This document shows, piece by piece, positions 1 through 8,673 of a stretch of DNA of 29,425 nucleotides (its first letter is position 1; the number at the start of each line of letters is the position of its first letter). Made by a program: the position numbers and the translations under genes. The notes beneath the pieces are model-generated. The model searched no databases. It saw nothing but the letters and a program-made list of their open reading frames with translations, and was not told where the DNA came from. Origin of the DNA: UMGS172 sp045647525 (GTDB lineage: Bacteria; Bacillota; Clostridia; Oscillospirales; Acutalibacteraceae); NCBI GenBank assembly GCA_045647525.1, contig JAZRMK010000031.1, positions 1 to 29,425 of the forward strand, in the 5' to 3' direction.

Positions 1-51
1 ACCGAAGATATTATCAAGCAGGCTCTAAAACTGCTTTCAACAATTTATTAA
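1..51 (+). CDS. ruvA: Holliday junction helicase subunit RuvA, C-terminal end (partial)
   Basis: Only the last 16 codons are present, ending in TAA at 49-51. The visible tail (TEDIIKQALKLLSTIY) has the character of the RuvA C-terminal domain III, a small helical module that contacts RuvB and modulates its ATPase. The assignment rests on this short tail plus position: ruvB starts 12 nt downstream, the usual ruvA-ruvB order. RuvA would be the tetrameric DNA-junction-binding partner of RuvB. The rest of the gene lies upstream of the window. Confidence 0.75.
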   Translation, partial: TEDIIKQALKLLSTIY

Positions 52-63
52 GAGGTGTAAAAA

Positions 64-1107
64 ATGGCTGAAACTGATTTTGAAAGTCGAATAGTTGCTC
101 CCGAATTTACCTCGTTGGACACTGATATTGATAAATCGTTAAGACCTAAGACCTTACTTGATTACATCGGTCAGGACAAGGTTAAGGAGAATCTTGACAT
201 TTATATGAAGGCTGCAAGGCTCCGTGGCGAATCACTTGACCACTGCCTTTTATATGGACCTCCCGGACTGGGTAAAACAACCTTGGCAGGCATTATCGCT
301 AACGAAATGGGTGTTAATTTAAGAGTTACATCCGGTCCCGCTATTGAAAAACAGGGCGATTTGGCGGCTTTGCTCACAAATCTTAATGAAGGTGATATTT
401 TGTTTATTGACGAAATTCACCGCTTGTCAAGAAGTGTTGAGGAAGTTCTTTATTCCGCAATGGAAGATTTTGCACTTGATATCATCATAGGCAAAGGTCC
501 TTCGGCAAGGTCAATAAGACTTGATCTGCCGCACTTTACACTTGTCGGTGCTACTACGCGTTCAGGTCAGTTAACCGCACCGTTGCGTGATAGATTTGGA
601 GTGCTTTTAAGACTCGAACTTTATACTCCCGAGCAGTTGGCAGGTATTGTTCATCGCTCGGCAGGAATTTTAGGGTTGGAAATCGATGAGGATGGTGCTT
701 TGGAGATCGCGTCGAGGTCAAGAGGCACACCGAGAATTGCAAATCGACTGTTAAAACGTGTCCGCGATATTGCGCAGGTCGAGTATGACGGCGTTATCAC
801 AGAAGAAGTTGCACAGTCGGCGTTAAAGCGTTTTGAAATTGACGAATTGGGTCTTGATGAGTTTGACAGAAAAATGTTGTCTACTATAATAAACACTTAT
901 AATGGTGGTCCCGTTGGTCTTGAAACGCTGGCAGCAGCCCTTGGCGAAGAAGCGGTCACTATTGAGGATGTTTATGAGCCTTATTTGATGCAGATAGGTT
1001 ATCTTTCACGTACACACAGAGGACGTTGCGTAACAAAAGCGGCTTATGAACATTTAGGTATTGCATATACAGGTAATAATACTTCAGCAGAACAACTTTC
1101 ACTTTAA
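64..1107 (+). CDS. ruvB: Holliday junction branch migration ATPase RuvB
   Basis: RuvB is the hexameric AAA+ motor that, with RuvA, drives branch migration of Holliday junctions in recombination and repair. The 347-residue protein is full length for the family. Visible motifs are Walker A GPPGLGKT (65-72), Walker B with DEIH (116-119), sensor 1 GATTRSG (162-168) and the arginine-finger region LRDRF (174-178). A winged-helix C-terminus follows (GPVGLETLAAALGEE, then RTHRGR near the end). The ATG at 64 has an AGAGGTG ribosome binding site just upstream, placed in the gap after ruvA, so the two are almost certainly co-transcribed. Nothing is missing; RTHRGR replaces the more usual RTPRGR. Identification is certain. 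Confidence 0.98.
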   Translation: MAETDFESRIVAPEFTSLDTDIDKSLRPKTLLDYIGQDKVKENLDIYMKAARLRGESLDHCLLYGPPGLGKTTLAGIIANEMGVNLRVTSGPAIEKQGDLAALLTNLNEGDILFIDEIHRLSRSVEEVLYSAMEDFALDIIIGKGPSARSIRLDLPHFTLVGATTRSGQLTAPLRDRFGVLLRLELYTPEQLAGIVHRSAGILGLEIDEDGALEIASRSRGTPRIANRLLKRVRDIAQVEYDGVITEEVAQSALKRFEIDELGLDEFDRKMLSTIINTYNGGPVGLETLAAALGEEAVTIEDVYEPYLMQIGYLSRTHRGRCVTKAAYEHLGIAYTGNNTSAEQLSL

Positions 1108-1131
1108 CTTTATTTAAGAGAGGGAAATACT

Positions 1132-2490
1132 ATGGGAAGAATATTTGGAACTGACGGCGTAAGAGGAATCGCCAATAAAGAATTGACTTGCGAAATGGCT
1201 ATGAAGATTGGCCGTGCCGCAGCTTACGTTTTAACAAGACATACCAGCATCAGACCCAAGGTTGTTATAGGTAAAGATACAAGAATATCATCTTCAATGC
1301 TTGAAATGGCTTTGGCAGCAGGCATGTGTTCTTTTGGTGCAGATGTTGTGCTTTTGGGCTTTATTCCCACTCCTGCGGTAGCATATCTAATTCCCGAAAT
1401 CGCCGCAGATGCAGGTGTTATGATCTCTGCATCTCACAATCCTTGCGAATATAACGGCATCAAAATCTTCGATAATAGGGGTTATAAGCTACCCGATGCT
1501 ATTGAGGAAGAGATCGAGGCAATAGTACTTGATAATGCTGTTGAGATCCAATTGCCGACAGGCGGTAATGTCGGAAGCATTTATATGCGACACGATTACC
1601 GCGATAAATACATCGAACATGTTATTGGATCGATTGAAGACGGTGTACGTCTTGACGGTATGAAGATAGCCATCGACTGTGCTAACGGTTGTGCATCTAA
1701 GACCGCCGAAAAGATATTCACCTCTATGGGTGCAACCTGTTATATGATGCATTACAACCCCGACGGCGTTAACATTAACGAACATTGTGGTTCAACACAC
1801 ATGGATAACCTTATCGATTTTGTTAATGCACACGACGTTGATTTAGGTTTGGCTTTTGACGGTGACAGTGACCGTTGCTTAGCGGTTGATGAAAAGGGTC
1901 AGATCATTGACGGTGATATGATGATTGCCGTCTTTGCAAAAGAGCTTAAACGTCTCGGTCAGTTGAACGGAAACACTGCGGTCGTTACTGTTATGACCAA
2001 TATCGGATTCAAAAAATTCGCAAAAGAAAATGACATTGATATAGCCGAAACAGGTGTTGGCGATAGATACGTGCTCGAAAATATGTTAGCTAACGATTTC
2101 AGCATCGGCGGCGAACAGTCGGGACATATTATATTCAAAAAGTACGCAACAACAGGTGACGGTCAGTTGTCAGGCTTGCAGTTTGCTGCTGCTATGGCAA
2201 GAACAGGTAAATCAGCTTCTGAGCTTGCTTCTGTTATGACTGCATTTCCTCAGGTGCTTGTCAATGTCACTGTTAAAAACGAACTCAAAGGTCTTATAAA
2301 GACCGATGAAGATATCATTAACTCGATCAAGGCTGTTGAGAAAGAACTTGGTGACAATGGACGTATTTTGGTTCGTGCATCGGGTACTGAACCGCTTATC
2401 CGTGTTATGATAGAAGGCGAAGATATTATTCATATCAATGATCTGGCACATTCTGTTGCCGATGTTATTAAGGAAAAAACAGCAAAATGA
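1132..2490 (+). CDS. glmM: Phosphoglucosamine mutase GlmM
   Basis: GlmM interconverts glucosamine-6-phosphate and glucosamine-1-phosphate, a cytoplasmic step toward UDP-GlcNAc for peptidoglycan. At 452 residues it matches the bacterial family. The alpha-D-phosphohexomutase signatures are all present: N-terminal GTDGVRG (6-12), the phosphoserine loop ISASHNP with Ser101, the metal-binding loop DGDSDR (243-248), the sugar-binding loop GGEQSGH (326-332) and the phosphate-binding loop RASGTEP (415-421). GGEQSGH and the GTDGVRG start distinguish GlmM from phosphoglucomutase/phosphomannomutase paralogues. The ATG has an AGAGAGGGA ribosome binding site. Its TGA stop overlaps the next gene's ATG (ATGA), implying translational coupling. 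Linkage of glmM to ruvAB is not obviously functional. Confidence 0.98.
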   Translation: MGRIFGTDGVRGIANKELTCEMAMKIGRAAAYVLTRHTSIRPKVVIGKDTRISSSMLEMALAAGMCSFGADVVLLGFIPTPAVAYLIPEIAADAGVMISASHNPCEYNGIKIFDNRGYKLPDAIEEEIEAIVLDNAVEIQLPTGGNVGSIYMRHDYRDKYIEHVIGSIEDGVRLDGMKIAIDCANGCASKTAEKIFTSMGATCYMMHYNPDGVNINEHCGSTHMDNLIDFVNAHDVDLGLAFDGDSDRCLAVDEKGQIIDGDMMIAVFAKELKRLGQLNGNTAVVTVMTNIGFKKFAKENDIDIAETGVGDRYVLENMLANDFSIGGEQSGHIIFKKYATTGDGQLSGLQFAAAMARTGKSASELASVMTAFPQVLVNVTVKNELKGLIKTDEDIINSIKAVEKELGDNGRILVRASGTEPLIRVMIEGEDIIHINDLAHSVADVIKEKTAK

Positions 2491-3353
2491 GAGTAGTTAC
2501 TGATTTCAACGATTACGAACTTATCGACGCTTCTGACGGTGAACGCTTGGAACGTTGGAAAGATATAATCTTAATAAGACCCGACCCGCAGGTCATGTGG
2601 CACGGTGAACGCAAAAATCCGTTATGGAGAAACGCACACGCTAAATATCACCGTTCATCAAGCGGTGGTGGTCATTGGGAAACCTTAAAAAAAGTACCGA
2701 ATGTCTGGTCGGTTGATTTTAAAGATCTGACTTTTCGTTTAAAACCTATGGATTTTAAGCACACCGGACTTTTTCCCGAGCAAGCAGTCAACTGGGAACT
2801 TATGGGAAACGCCATAAAAAACGCAAACAGACCTATAAAGGTACTTAATTTATTTGCATACACAGGAGGAGCAACCATCGCTTGTCTTAAAGCTGGTGCT
2901 TCGGTGACCCACGTTGATGCTTCGAAAGGAATGGTGTCTTGGGCTAAGGAAAATGCTGTTGCTTCGGGGGTCAGCGACCGTCCTGTAAGATGGTTAGTTG
3001 ACGATTGTTTGAAATTTATTGCTCGTGAAATCCGCAGAGGCAATAAATATGACGGCATCGTTATGGATCCGCCGTCGTATGGCAGAGGTCCTAACGGTGA
3101 GGTTTGGAAGATAGAGCAGCAGTTGCAGGAATTACTTGAACTTACTTCACAGATTTTGAGCGACGATGCACTGTTTTTCCTTCTCAATTCATATTCCGGC
3201 GGAATTTCACCGACTATTATAAATTATATGGTTAAAAACATTGTTATAGGTAAACGCGATGGAAGTGTTGCAACAGAAGAGATTGGACTTAAAATCACCG
3301 AAAAGGATTTAGCACTCCCTTGCGGATGCACAACTGTTTGGATGGGAAAATAA
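2487..3353 (+). CDS. Class I SAM-dependent methyltransferase, RlmI/RlmK-like
   Basis: A 288-residue Rossmann-fold methyltransferase that most resembles the RlmI/RlmK (COG1092, Methyltrans_SAM) group of rRNA methyltransferases. The SAM-binding motif I is NLFAYTGGAT (121-130), followed by the acidic VDAS (143-146). The catalytic motif IV is DPPSYGRG (194-201). The N-terminal 80 residues are specific to this subgroup and do not look like a PUA domain, which RlmI itself carries. By family it probably modifies rRNA, but the substrate base cannot be read from sequence. The start overlaps the glmM stop by 4 nt, and its TAA shares one base with the next ATG. A DNA or small-molecule target cannot be excluded. 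Confidence 0.85.
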   Translation: MRVVTDFNDYELIDASDGERLERWKDIILIRPDPQVMWHGERKNPLWRNAHAKYHRSSSGGGHWETLKKVPNVWSVDFKDLTFRLKPMDFKHTGLFPEQAVNWELMGNAIKNANRPIKVLNLFAYTGGATIACLKAGASVTHVDASKGMVSWAKENAVASGVSDRPVRWLVDDCLKFIAREIRRGNKYDGIVMDPPSYGRGPNGEVWKIEQQLQELLELTSQILSDDALFFLLNSYSGGISPTIINYMVKNIVIGKRDGSVATEEIGLKITEKDLALPCGCTTVWMGK

Positions 3354-4201
3354 TGGAAAACTTTATCAGTGTTCAAAATATAACATTTGAATATGAGAAT
3401 GATGACGGCACAACTGCTGTTATAAAGGATCTGAGCGTTCAATTTGAAGAAGGTAAGTTTATTGCCGTATTGGGCCATAACGGAAGCGGAAAATCCACTT
3501 TTGCTAAGTTACTTAACGGTATGCTTGTTCCAACAAAAGGCAAGGTGCTTGTATGCGGAATGGATACTTCCGATGAGGAACTTTCGATTGACATTAAACG
3601 TACCGTAGGTATGGTGTTCCAAAATCCTGACAACCAGTTGGTAGCCACAGTTGTTGATGAAGATGTTGCATTCGGACTCGAAAATTTAGGCATCGAGCAC
3701 AAGGAAATGCAGAAACGCGTTGAAAACGCCTTGAAATCGGTCGGTATGTGGGAATTCAGGAGTTCGGCACCTCATAATCTTTCCGGGGGACAAAAGCAAC
3801 GTGTTGCAATTGCCGGAATTATTGCTATGGAACCTAAATGCATTGTCTTTGACGAACCGACTGCCATGCTTGACCCGAAAGGCAGAAAAGAGGTAATGGA
3901 CGTTATTTTGTCTCTCTGCCGAGAGAAGAACATTACCGTGATTTTAATTACACACTATATGAATGAGGCGGCTTTGGCTGACCGAATTTTAGTTATGAAC
4001 AAGGGTGAAATCATACTCGACGGTACACCCGAGGAAGTTTTTTCACAAACCGAAACTGTTAAAGAAGCAGGTCTTGATGTACCTCAACCTGCCGAACTTA
4101 TCTCTAAACTCAAAAGTGCAGGCATTGACCCTAAAATCGACGTATTGACAGTAGATGATTGTGTCAGGGCAGTGACCCGTATCTTACAGGAGGAATCTTG
4201 A
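3353..4201 (+). CDS. ecfA1: Energy-coupling factor transporter ATPase EcfA1
   Basis: First ATPase of a group II ECF transporter, which powers uptake of vitamins or metals through interchangeable S components. The chosen start is the ATG in TAATG at 3353, giving 282 residues; an upstream in-frame ATG at 3320 lies inside the methyltransferase gene and would add 11 atypical residues. ABC motifs in order: Walker A GHNGSGKST (41-49), Q-loop Gln90 in VFQNPDNQ, signature LSGGQKQR (143-150), Walker B ending FDEPT (166-170), switch His201. It is followed at once by ecfA2 and ecfT, so the A1-A2-T module is complete. No S component is encoded in the window, as expected for the shared group II module. 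Confidence 0.95.
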   Translation: MENFISVQNITFEYENDDGTTAVIKDLSVQFEEGKFIAVLGHNGSGKSTFAKLLNGMLVPTKGKVLVCGMDTSDEELSIDIKRTVGMVFQNPDNQLVATVVDEDVAFGLENLGIEHKEMQKRVENALKSVGMWEFRSSAPHNLSGGQKQRVAIAGIIAMEPKCIVFDEPTAMLDPKGRKEVMDVILSLCREKNITVILITHYMNEAALADRILVMNKGEIILDGTPEEVFSQTETVKEAGLDVPQPAELISKLKSAGIDPKIDVLTVDDCVRAVTRILQEES

Positions 4202-5068
4202 TTGTCCATTTTAGAAGTCAAAAATATGGTTTACACATACGGTAAAGGTACTCCGTTTGTAAGCCACGCCGTTAATGATGTTTCCTTTTCGGTTGAAAAA
4301 GGTGAGATCATCGGTGTTATCGGTCATACGGGTTCGGGTAAATCGACCATTGTTCAGCAATTAAACGGCCTGATTAAACCCGAAAGCGGTGAAGTGCTAC
4401 TTCACGGCAAAAATATCTGGACCGAGTACGAAAAAATATCCGAAATAAGATTCAAAGTAGGTCTTGTCTTCCAGTATCCTGAGTATCAACTTTTTGAGGA
4501 AACTGTTGAGGCTGATATCGCATTCGGCCCTAAAAATATGGGATTGTCTGAAAATGAGGTTTCAAAAAGAGTAAAAGAGGCCGCAGAATTGGTTGAATTA
4601 GAGCCTGAGCTTATGCAAAAATCACCCTTTGATTTATCCGGAGGACAAAAAAGAAGGGTTGCTATTGCCGGTATTCTTGCGATGAAGCCCGAGGTTCTCG
4701 TTTTGGACGAGCCCACCGCAGGTCTTGACCCGAAGGGTAGAGATCTCATTTTATCACGTATTGATGAGTACAGAAAACGTACCGGTGCGGCAGTTCTTAT
4801 TGTTTCGCACAGTATGGAAGATATGGCAAAGGTTGCTGATAAACTTCTTGTTTTGTCGAAAGGCAAGGTACAGATGTTTGATACGGTAGAAAACGTATTT
4901 TCGAATGCCGAAAAATTAGTTGAAATCGGTCTCGATATCCCGCATATCACACGTGTTGCTATCGCTCTCAACGAAAAAGGCTTTGACATTCCGAAAAACA
5001 TCTTTACCGTAGATGCTTTGTATGATAGTATTATAAATCTTAAACGCGGAGGTGTTAAGAATGATTAG
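4202..5068 (+). CDS. ecfA2: Energy-coupling factor transporter ATPase EcfA2
   Basis: Second ATPase of the ECF module, forming the A1-A2 heterodimer that drives EcfT. The start is a TTG at 4202, directly after the ecfA1 TGA, supported by a strong AGGAGGAA ribosome binding site at 4188-4195 inside the end of ecfA1. The 288-residue product has Walker A GHTGSGKST (41-49), Q-loop Gln91 in VFQYPEYQLF, signature LSGGQKRR (145-152), Walker B LVLDEPT (166-172) and switch His203. The FQYPEYQLFEETV stretch is typical of EcfA2, whereas EcfA1 has FQNPDNQ. Heterodimer partners being translated with zero gap suggests stoichiometric synthesis. Confidence 0.95.
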   Translation: MSILEVKNMVYTYGKGTPFVSHAVNDVSFSVEKGEIIGVIGHTGSGKSTIVQQLNGLIKPESGEVLLHGKNIWTEYEKISEIRFKVGLVFQYPEYQLFEETVEADIAFGPKNMGLSENEVSKRVKEAAELVELEPELMQKSPFDLSGGQKRRVAIAGILAMKPEVLVLDEPTAGLDPKGRDLILSRIDEYRKRTGAAVLIVSHSMEDMAKVADKLLVLSKGKVQMFDTVENVFSNAEKLVEIGLDIPHITRVAIALNEKGFDIPKNIFTVDALYDSIINLKRGGVKND

Positions 5069-5891
5069 TGACATCACCTTCGGACAGTTTATAAACACAG
5101 GCTCAATTATTCATAAATTGGACCCGAGAACAAAACTTTTGTTGCTTGTATCTCTTATTGTTTTTTTGTTTGTTTCGAGCAACTTTTTAGGTTTAGCACT
5201 TCTTTCTGTTCTTATATTTACATCTATGCTTTTGTCTAAAATTGGCATAACAATGTATTTGAAGAACATTAAGTCGATTTTATTGATCGTTATTTTAACT
5301 GCAATCCTTAATATTTTTTATACAAAAGGCGGAACAACACTTGTTGACTGGTGGATATTCACCATTACAACCGACGGTATCAGCCGTGCAGCTTTTATGG
5401 CATTTCGAATCATACTTTTGATTCTTTCGAGTGCAATTTTAAGTTATACAACTTCACCAACATCGCTGACGGGAGCTATTGAAAGTCTTTTAAAACCTTT
5501 GAAGTTTATAGGACTCTCGAATGCCGTTCACACGATGGCTATGGTAATGACTATCGCTTTAAGATTTATTCCTACACTCATTGAAGAAACTCAGAAAATC
5601 ATGAATGCGCAAAAAGCTCGCGGAGCCGATATGGAATCGGGAAGTATCATTAAAAGGGTAAAGGCACTTTTACCTATTTTAATACCTCTTCTTATTTCGT
5701 CCATCAGACGCGCTTATGAATTGGCAGAGGCTATGGAATGCCGATGCTACAACGGCGGAGTGGGAAGAACAAAGTATAAGATTATGCGATATTCATATCG
5801 AGATGTGATAGTGGCGGTAATTTCTATTGTATTTTTCGCCGCGGTAATACTATTAAATATTTATTATGGTTCAATTATTGCATTGTTTTAA
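5061..5891 (+). CDS. ecfT: Energy-coupling factor transmembrane protein EcfT
   Basis: EcfT is the membrane scaffold that couples the EcfA ATPases to substrate-binding S components. I chose ATG 5061, 6 nt after a GGAGGTG ribosome binding site at 5048-5054; a GTG at 5052 sits within that site. The gene overlaps ecfA2 by 8 nt and encodes 276 residues. The N-terminus has the family motif GSIIHKLDPRTKLL, then several hydrophobic helices. The two coupling helices carry QKARGAD and AMECRCYNGGVGRTK; the first ARG motif is intact, while the second is the RCY variant seen in Firmicutes. A final hydrophobic helix closes the protein. Confidence 0.94.
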   Translation: MISDITFGQFINTGSIIHKLDPRTKLLLLVSLIVFLFVSSNFLGLALLSVLIFTSMLLSKIGITMYLKNIKSILLIVILTAILNIFYTKGGTTLVDWWIFTITTDGISRAAFMAFRIILLILSSAILSYTTSPTSLTGAIESLLKPLKFIGLSNAVHTMAMVMTIALRFIPTLIEETQKIMNAQKARGADMESGSIIKRVKALLPILIPLLISSIRRAYELAEAMECRCYNGGVGRTKYKIMRYSYRDVIVAVISIVFFAAVILLNIYYGSIIALF

Positions 5892-5906
5892 GGAATGGGG
5901 AACGTT

Positions 5907-6668
5907 ATGGCACGTCGTCTTATGACAATTAAATATGACGGTACTGCCTATTGTGGATGGCAAGTTCAACCGAATGATGTTTCTGTGCAAAGTACTGTGC
6001 AAAATGCGTTAGGTTGCGTTTTAGGATTTCCCGCACCTGATGTTACCGGTTGCAGTAGAACAGACTCAGGCGTTCACGCAGAGATGTTCTGTTTTCATTT
6101 TGATACAGACAGCACTATTCCTAACAACAAACTTTGCTTAGCACTTAATACCCATTTGCCAAATGATATCTCGGCAGTAAACTGCCGTTTTGTACCTGAT
6201 GATTTCCACGCAAGGTATAATTGTTTGGGTAAAACTTACTCTTATAAAATTCTCAACTCGAATTTAAGGGATCCTTTTTGGGAAAAATACAGCTACCGTT
6301 TCGGTTTTAAACTCGATGTTGATAAAATGAACTCTGCGGCACTGAAATTTCGCGGAAAACACGACTTTTGCGGTTTCTGTTCAGCAGGTTCATCTGTAAA
6401 AGATACAATAAGAACAGTAACCGAATGTTCAGTAAGTAAATCGGGTGACATTATAACCGTTAAAATCACAGCAGACGGCTTTCTTTACAATATGGTAAGG
6501 ATAATTGTCGGTACACTTTTGGAGGTCGGCACAGATCGTATCAGCCCTGATGAGATACCTTTGATTATTGAATCAAAAGACCGCGAAAAGTGCGGTCCCA
6601 CCGCCAAAGCAAACGGTTTGTTTTTGTCAGAAGTTCACTATTCTTTTTTTGAAAGCGAGGAAGTATAA
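5907..6668 (+). CDS. truA: tRNA pseudouridine synthase A
   Basis: TruA isomerises uridines at positions 38-40 of the tRNA anticodon arm. The catalytic aspartate is Asp53 in CSRTDSGVHA. Other family signatures are YDGTAYCGWQVQPN near the N-terminus, the central YSYKILN segment and GFLYNMVRIIVGTL near the C-terminus. I prefer ATG 5907 (253 residues, beginning MARRLMTIKYDG), with a GGGGA upstream; the in-frame ATG at 5895 lies only one base after the AAGGA motif and would add four residues. truA directly downstream of ecfA1-A2-T is a common Firmicutes arrangement. Its TAA shares a base with the next ATG. Confidence 0.96.
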   Translation: MARRLMTIKYDGTAYCGWQVQPNDVSVQSTVQNALGCVLGFPAPDVTGCSRTDSGVHAEMFCFHFDTDSTIPNNKLCLALNTHLPNDISAVNCRFVPDDFHARYNCLGKTYSYKILNSNLRDPFWEKYSYRFGFKLDVDKMNSAALKFRGKHDFCGFCSAGSSVKDTIRTVTECSVSKSGDIITVKITADGFLYNMVRIIVGTLLEVGTDRISPDEIPLIIESKDREKCGPTAKANGLFLSEVHYSFFESEEV

Positions 6669-7945
6669 TGGCAACTAAAAATAATAAAAAGAACACTAAA
6701 AAGCTTTCAATAAAAAACGCTGTACATAATATAAGAAAAAAAATCTCTTCTAACAAAAAGAAAAATAATGCGAAAAAAGGGGATAATGCCGAAACCTCAA
6801 AATTGCAGGTAATCAACGGTACAAGAAGACGCAACAAAATAATTAAAATTGTTGTTTTCTCGGTTATATTTGTTATTATTATCGCTTTAATTGTTGCACA
6901 TATTTTGTTGCCAACCGGTCTTGTTGAAGCTGTACAAAACGGATATGCGGCTCTTGGAAGCGGTGAATTACCGGTAACATTTTATGCTGCAAACCCCACT
7001 GAGTATTTAAAATACGGCAACATTTCGTGTATTTTAAATAAAACATACTTTGAAGTTTATAACGAAAACGGAAAACTAATCCAAGCGGCTTCTCACGGAC
7101 TTTCTAACCCTAAATTAGAAGTTTCCGCGGCACGATTCTTAGTTTATGATTTTGACCGTTATGGCCTCAAAATTTTTAACTATTCAACAGAGCTTTATTC
7201 CACTGAGTATAAGAACACAATTATTTCTGCCGATATTGCACGAAATGGAACCTACGCGGTCGTAACCACTTCCGATTCATATCGAGGCACTGTTAGTGTA
7301 TATAATAAAGATAACGAACTGCTTTATACTTGGAATTCCGCAAACAACTATATCACTGATGTTACAGTTGCGGAAAACGGAAAATCTATTGCACTAACCT
7401 TACTTAATGCGAAAAACGGAGCCTATGTTTCTTCGGTTTGCGTTTTTAATTTTGACAATCCTTCACCCGTTGCAAAATATGAGAACAACGGACTGGTGTC
7501 ATCGGTAAGAACAGTCAATAAAAACTACTTTGTTGCGCACGGCTTGAACAATGCTTATATGATTCCGTGGTCTGATGGCGCACCTGTTGACTTGGGTATT
7601 GTAGGAAATATCAGAAACATTGAGATCACCAAAGACGGTATGATGTCTATCGTATACGGACGAGGTGATAATGAAACCATCAATACCGTTTTGGTTTTGA
7701 ATGATGAAGGCTCAAAGGTTGCATCTGTTCCTTTCAACTCTAAGGTAACGGATTGTACTGTTACCGAGGAGAACATCATGGTTCTTTCCAATGAAAAAAT
7801 TTTTATGTATGATTTTTCCGGAAATTTGCTTGCTACAACCGTCTGTGATATTAAACCGTTATTTATATCGGCTTGCGATAATGATACAGTAATAACTGTC
7901 GACAGTTCCAAAATGAAAGCAGTAAATCTCATTTCGGGAGAGTAA
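6668..7945 (+). CDS. Membrane-anchored beta-propeller-like protein, DUF5711 family
   Basis: A 425-residue protein of unknown function that I place in the DUF5711 family from its overall pattern. Residues 1-56 are extremely Lys/Asn-rich and look cytoplasmic and disordered. A single transmembrane helix follows at about 57-80, then a long extracytoplasmic region of short beta-rich repeats (for example YFEVYNENGKLI, LKIFNYSTELY, TVSVYNKDNELLYTW, IFMYDFSGNLL), each with an aromatic followed by Asp/Asn-x-Asp/Gly turns. This pattern fits a six- to eight-bladed PQQ/WD-like propeller. It is translated from a GAGGAAG site inside truA and sits next to a CvpA-like membrane protein. An envelope role is likely, but I cannot name it. 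Confidence 0.75.
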   Translation: MATKNNKKNTKKLSIKNAVHNIRKKISSNKKKNNAKKGDNAETSKLQVINGTRRRNKIIKIVVFSVIFVIIIALIVAHILLPTGLVEAVQNGYAALGSGELPVTFYAANPTEYLKYGNISCILNKTYFEVYNENGKLIQAASHGLSNPKLEVSAARFLVYDFDRYGLKIFNYSTELYSTEYKNTIISADIARNGTYAVVTTSDSYRGTVSVYNKDNELLYTWNSANNYITDVTVAENGKSIALTLLNAKNGAYVSSVCVFNFDNPSPVAKYENNGLVSSVRTVNKNYFVAHGLNNAYMIPWSDGAPVDLGIVGNIRNIEITKDGMMSIVYGRGDNETINTVLVLNDEGSKVASVPFNSKVTDCTVTEENIMVLSNEKIFMYDFSGNLLATTVCDIKPLFISACDNDTVITVDSSKMKAVNLISGE

Positions 7946-7948
7946 TGT

Positions 7949-8629
7949 ATGATAGTTGATTTATTTATTGTCCTCTTAGTCACAATTTTTACGATTATTG
8001 GACTAAAACGCGGTTTTATTAAGGAATTTATCAGTCTTTTTTGCGTTGTTATCGCTTTATTTATAGCATTCACCTTATCGAACTATTTGTCACGCCCTGT
8101 ATATACTTCGGTCATCGAACCTAATGTCTATAAAAGTATATACACCGATGTCGAGAATACAGTCAACGAAACTGTAGTATCAAAGGAAACTGCTTTCGCA
8201 AACACATTACCTGATTCGGTAATAACCTTGGCAAACAGATTTGGCTTAAATGATGCAATCGACGGAAAATTCCAGTCTAATGAAGCGGTAGATGTTGCAT
8301 GTACCCGTATGACAGACTCGATTATGAAAAAAATAGTAAACCCAATAGGTATTAAAATTTGTTCGGTTATACTATTTATAATAATTTTTGTTATTTCAAT
8401 CATTTCTCTTAAACTAGTTGCAACTGCACTGAATTTAATTGCAAAACTTCCGTTGTTAAGAAATGTAAATTCTAAACTCGGCGCGGTTTTGGGATTTATA
8501 AAAGGAACCGTGATTTCTTTAAGTATTACTTACTGTTTATATTTGTGCCTTTGCGTTGTGCAAAATAATGCTTTAAGCAATTTTTTAAAACAGTTTTCCG
8601 ATTCCTTGATTTTAGGAATTATTGTTTAA
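7949..8629 (+). CDS. CvpA family membrane protein
   Basis: A 226-residue integral membrane protein with the two CvpA hallmarks: an N-terminal helix pair around GLKRGFIKEFISL (18-30) and a late LGAVLGFIKGTVIS segment (about 178-191). Four hydrophobic helices are visible, at about 2-19, 25-47, 127-153 and 180-200, separated by a soluble loop of roughly 75 residues. The founding member was linked to colicin V production; in Firmicutes the molecular role is unclear, though envelope functions have been proposed. The ATG at 7949 has a GGGAGA site and starts 3 nt after the preceding gene. Pairing with the DUF5711-like gene suggests a shared envelope job. Confidence 0.85.
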   Translation: MIVDLFIVLLVTIFTIIGLKRGFIKEFISLFCVVIALFIAFTLSNYLSRPVYTSVIEPNVYKSIYTDVENTVNETVVSKETAFANTLPDSVITLANRFGLNDAIDGKFQSNEAVDVACTRMTDSIMKKIVNPIGIKICSVILFIIIFVISIISLKLVATALNLIAKLPLLRNVNSKLGAVLGFIKGTVISLSITYCLYLCLCVVQNNALSNFLKQFSDSLILGIIV

Positions 8630-8640
8630 TTTTGTATAGG

Positions 8641-8655
8641 TCCTCTTTGTGAGGA
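8641..8655 (+). promoter_or_regulatory. Small hairpin just upstream of the clpE-like ribosome binding site
   Basis: TCCTC (8641-8645) and GAGGA (8651-8655) form a perfect 5-bp stem around a TTTGT loop, ending 4 nt before the AAGGAGA ribosome binding site. It lies in the 44-nt gap between the CvpA-like gene and the clpE-like gene. It is too weak and lacks the U-tract to be a terminator. It could affect ribosome access or RNA stability; this is inference only. Confidence 0.35.
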
Positions 8656-8673
8656 AAAAGGAGATTCTTTAAA

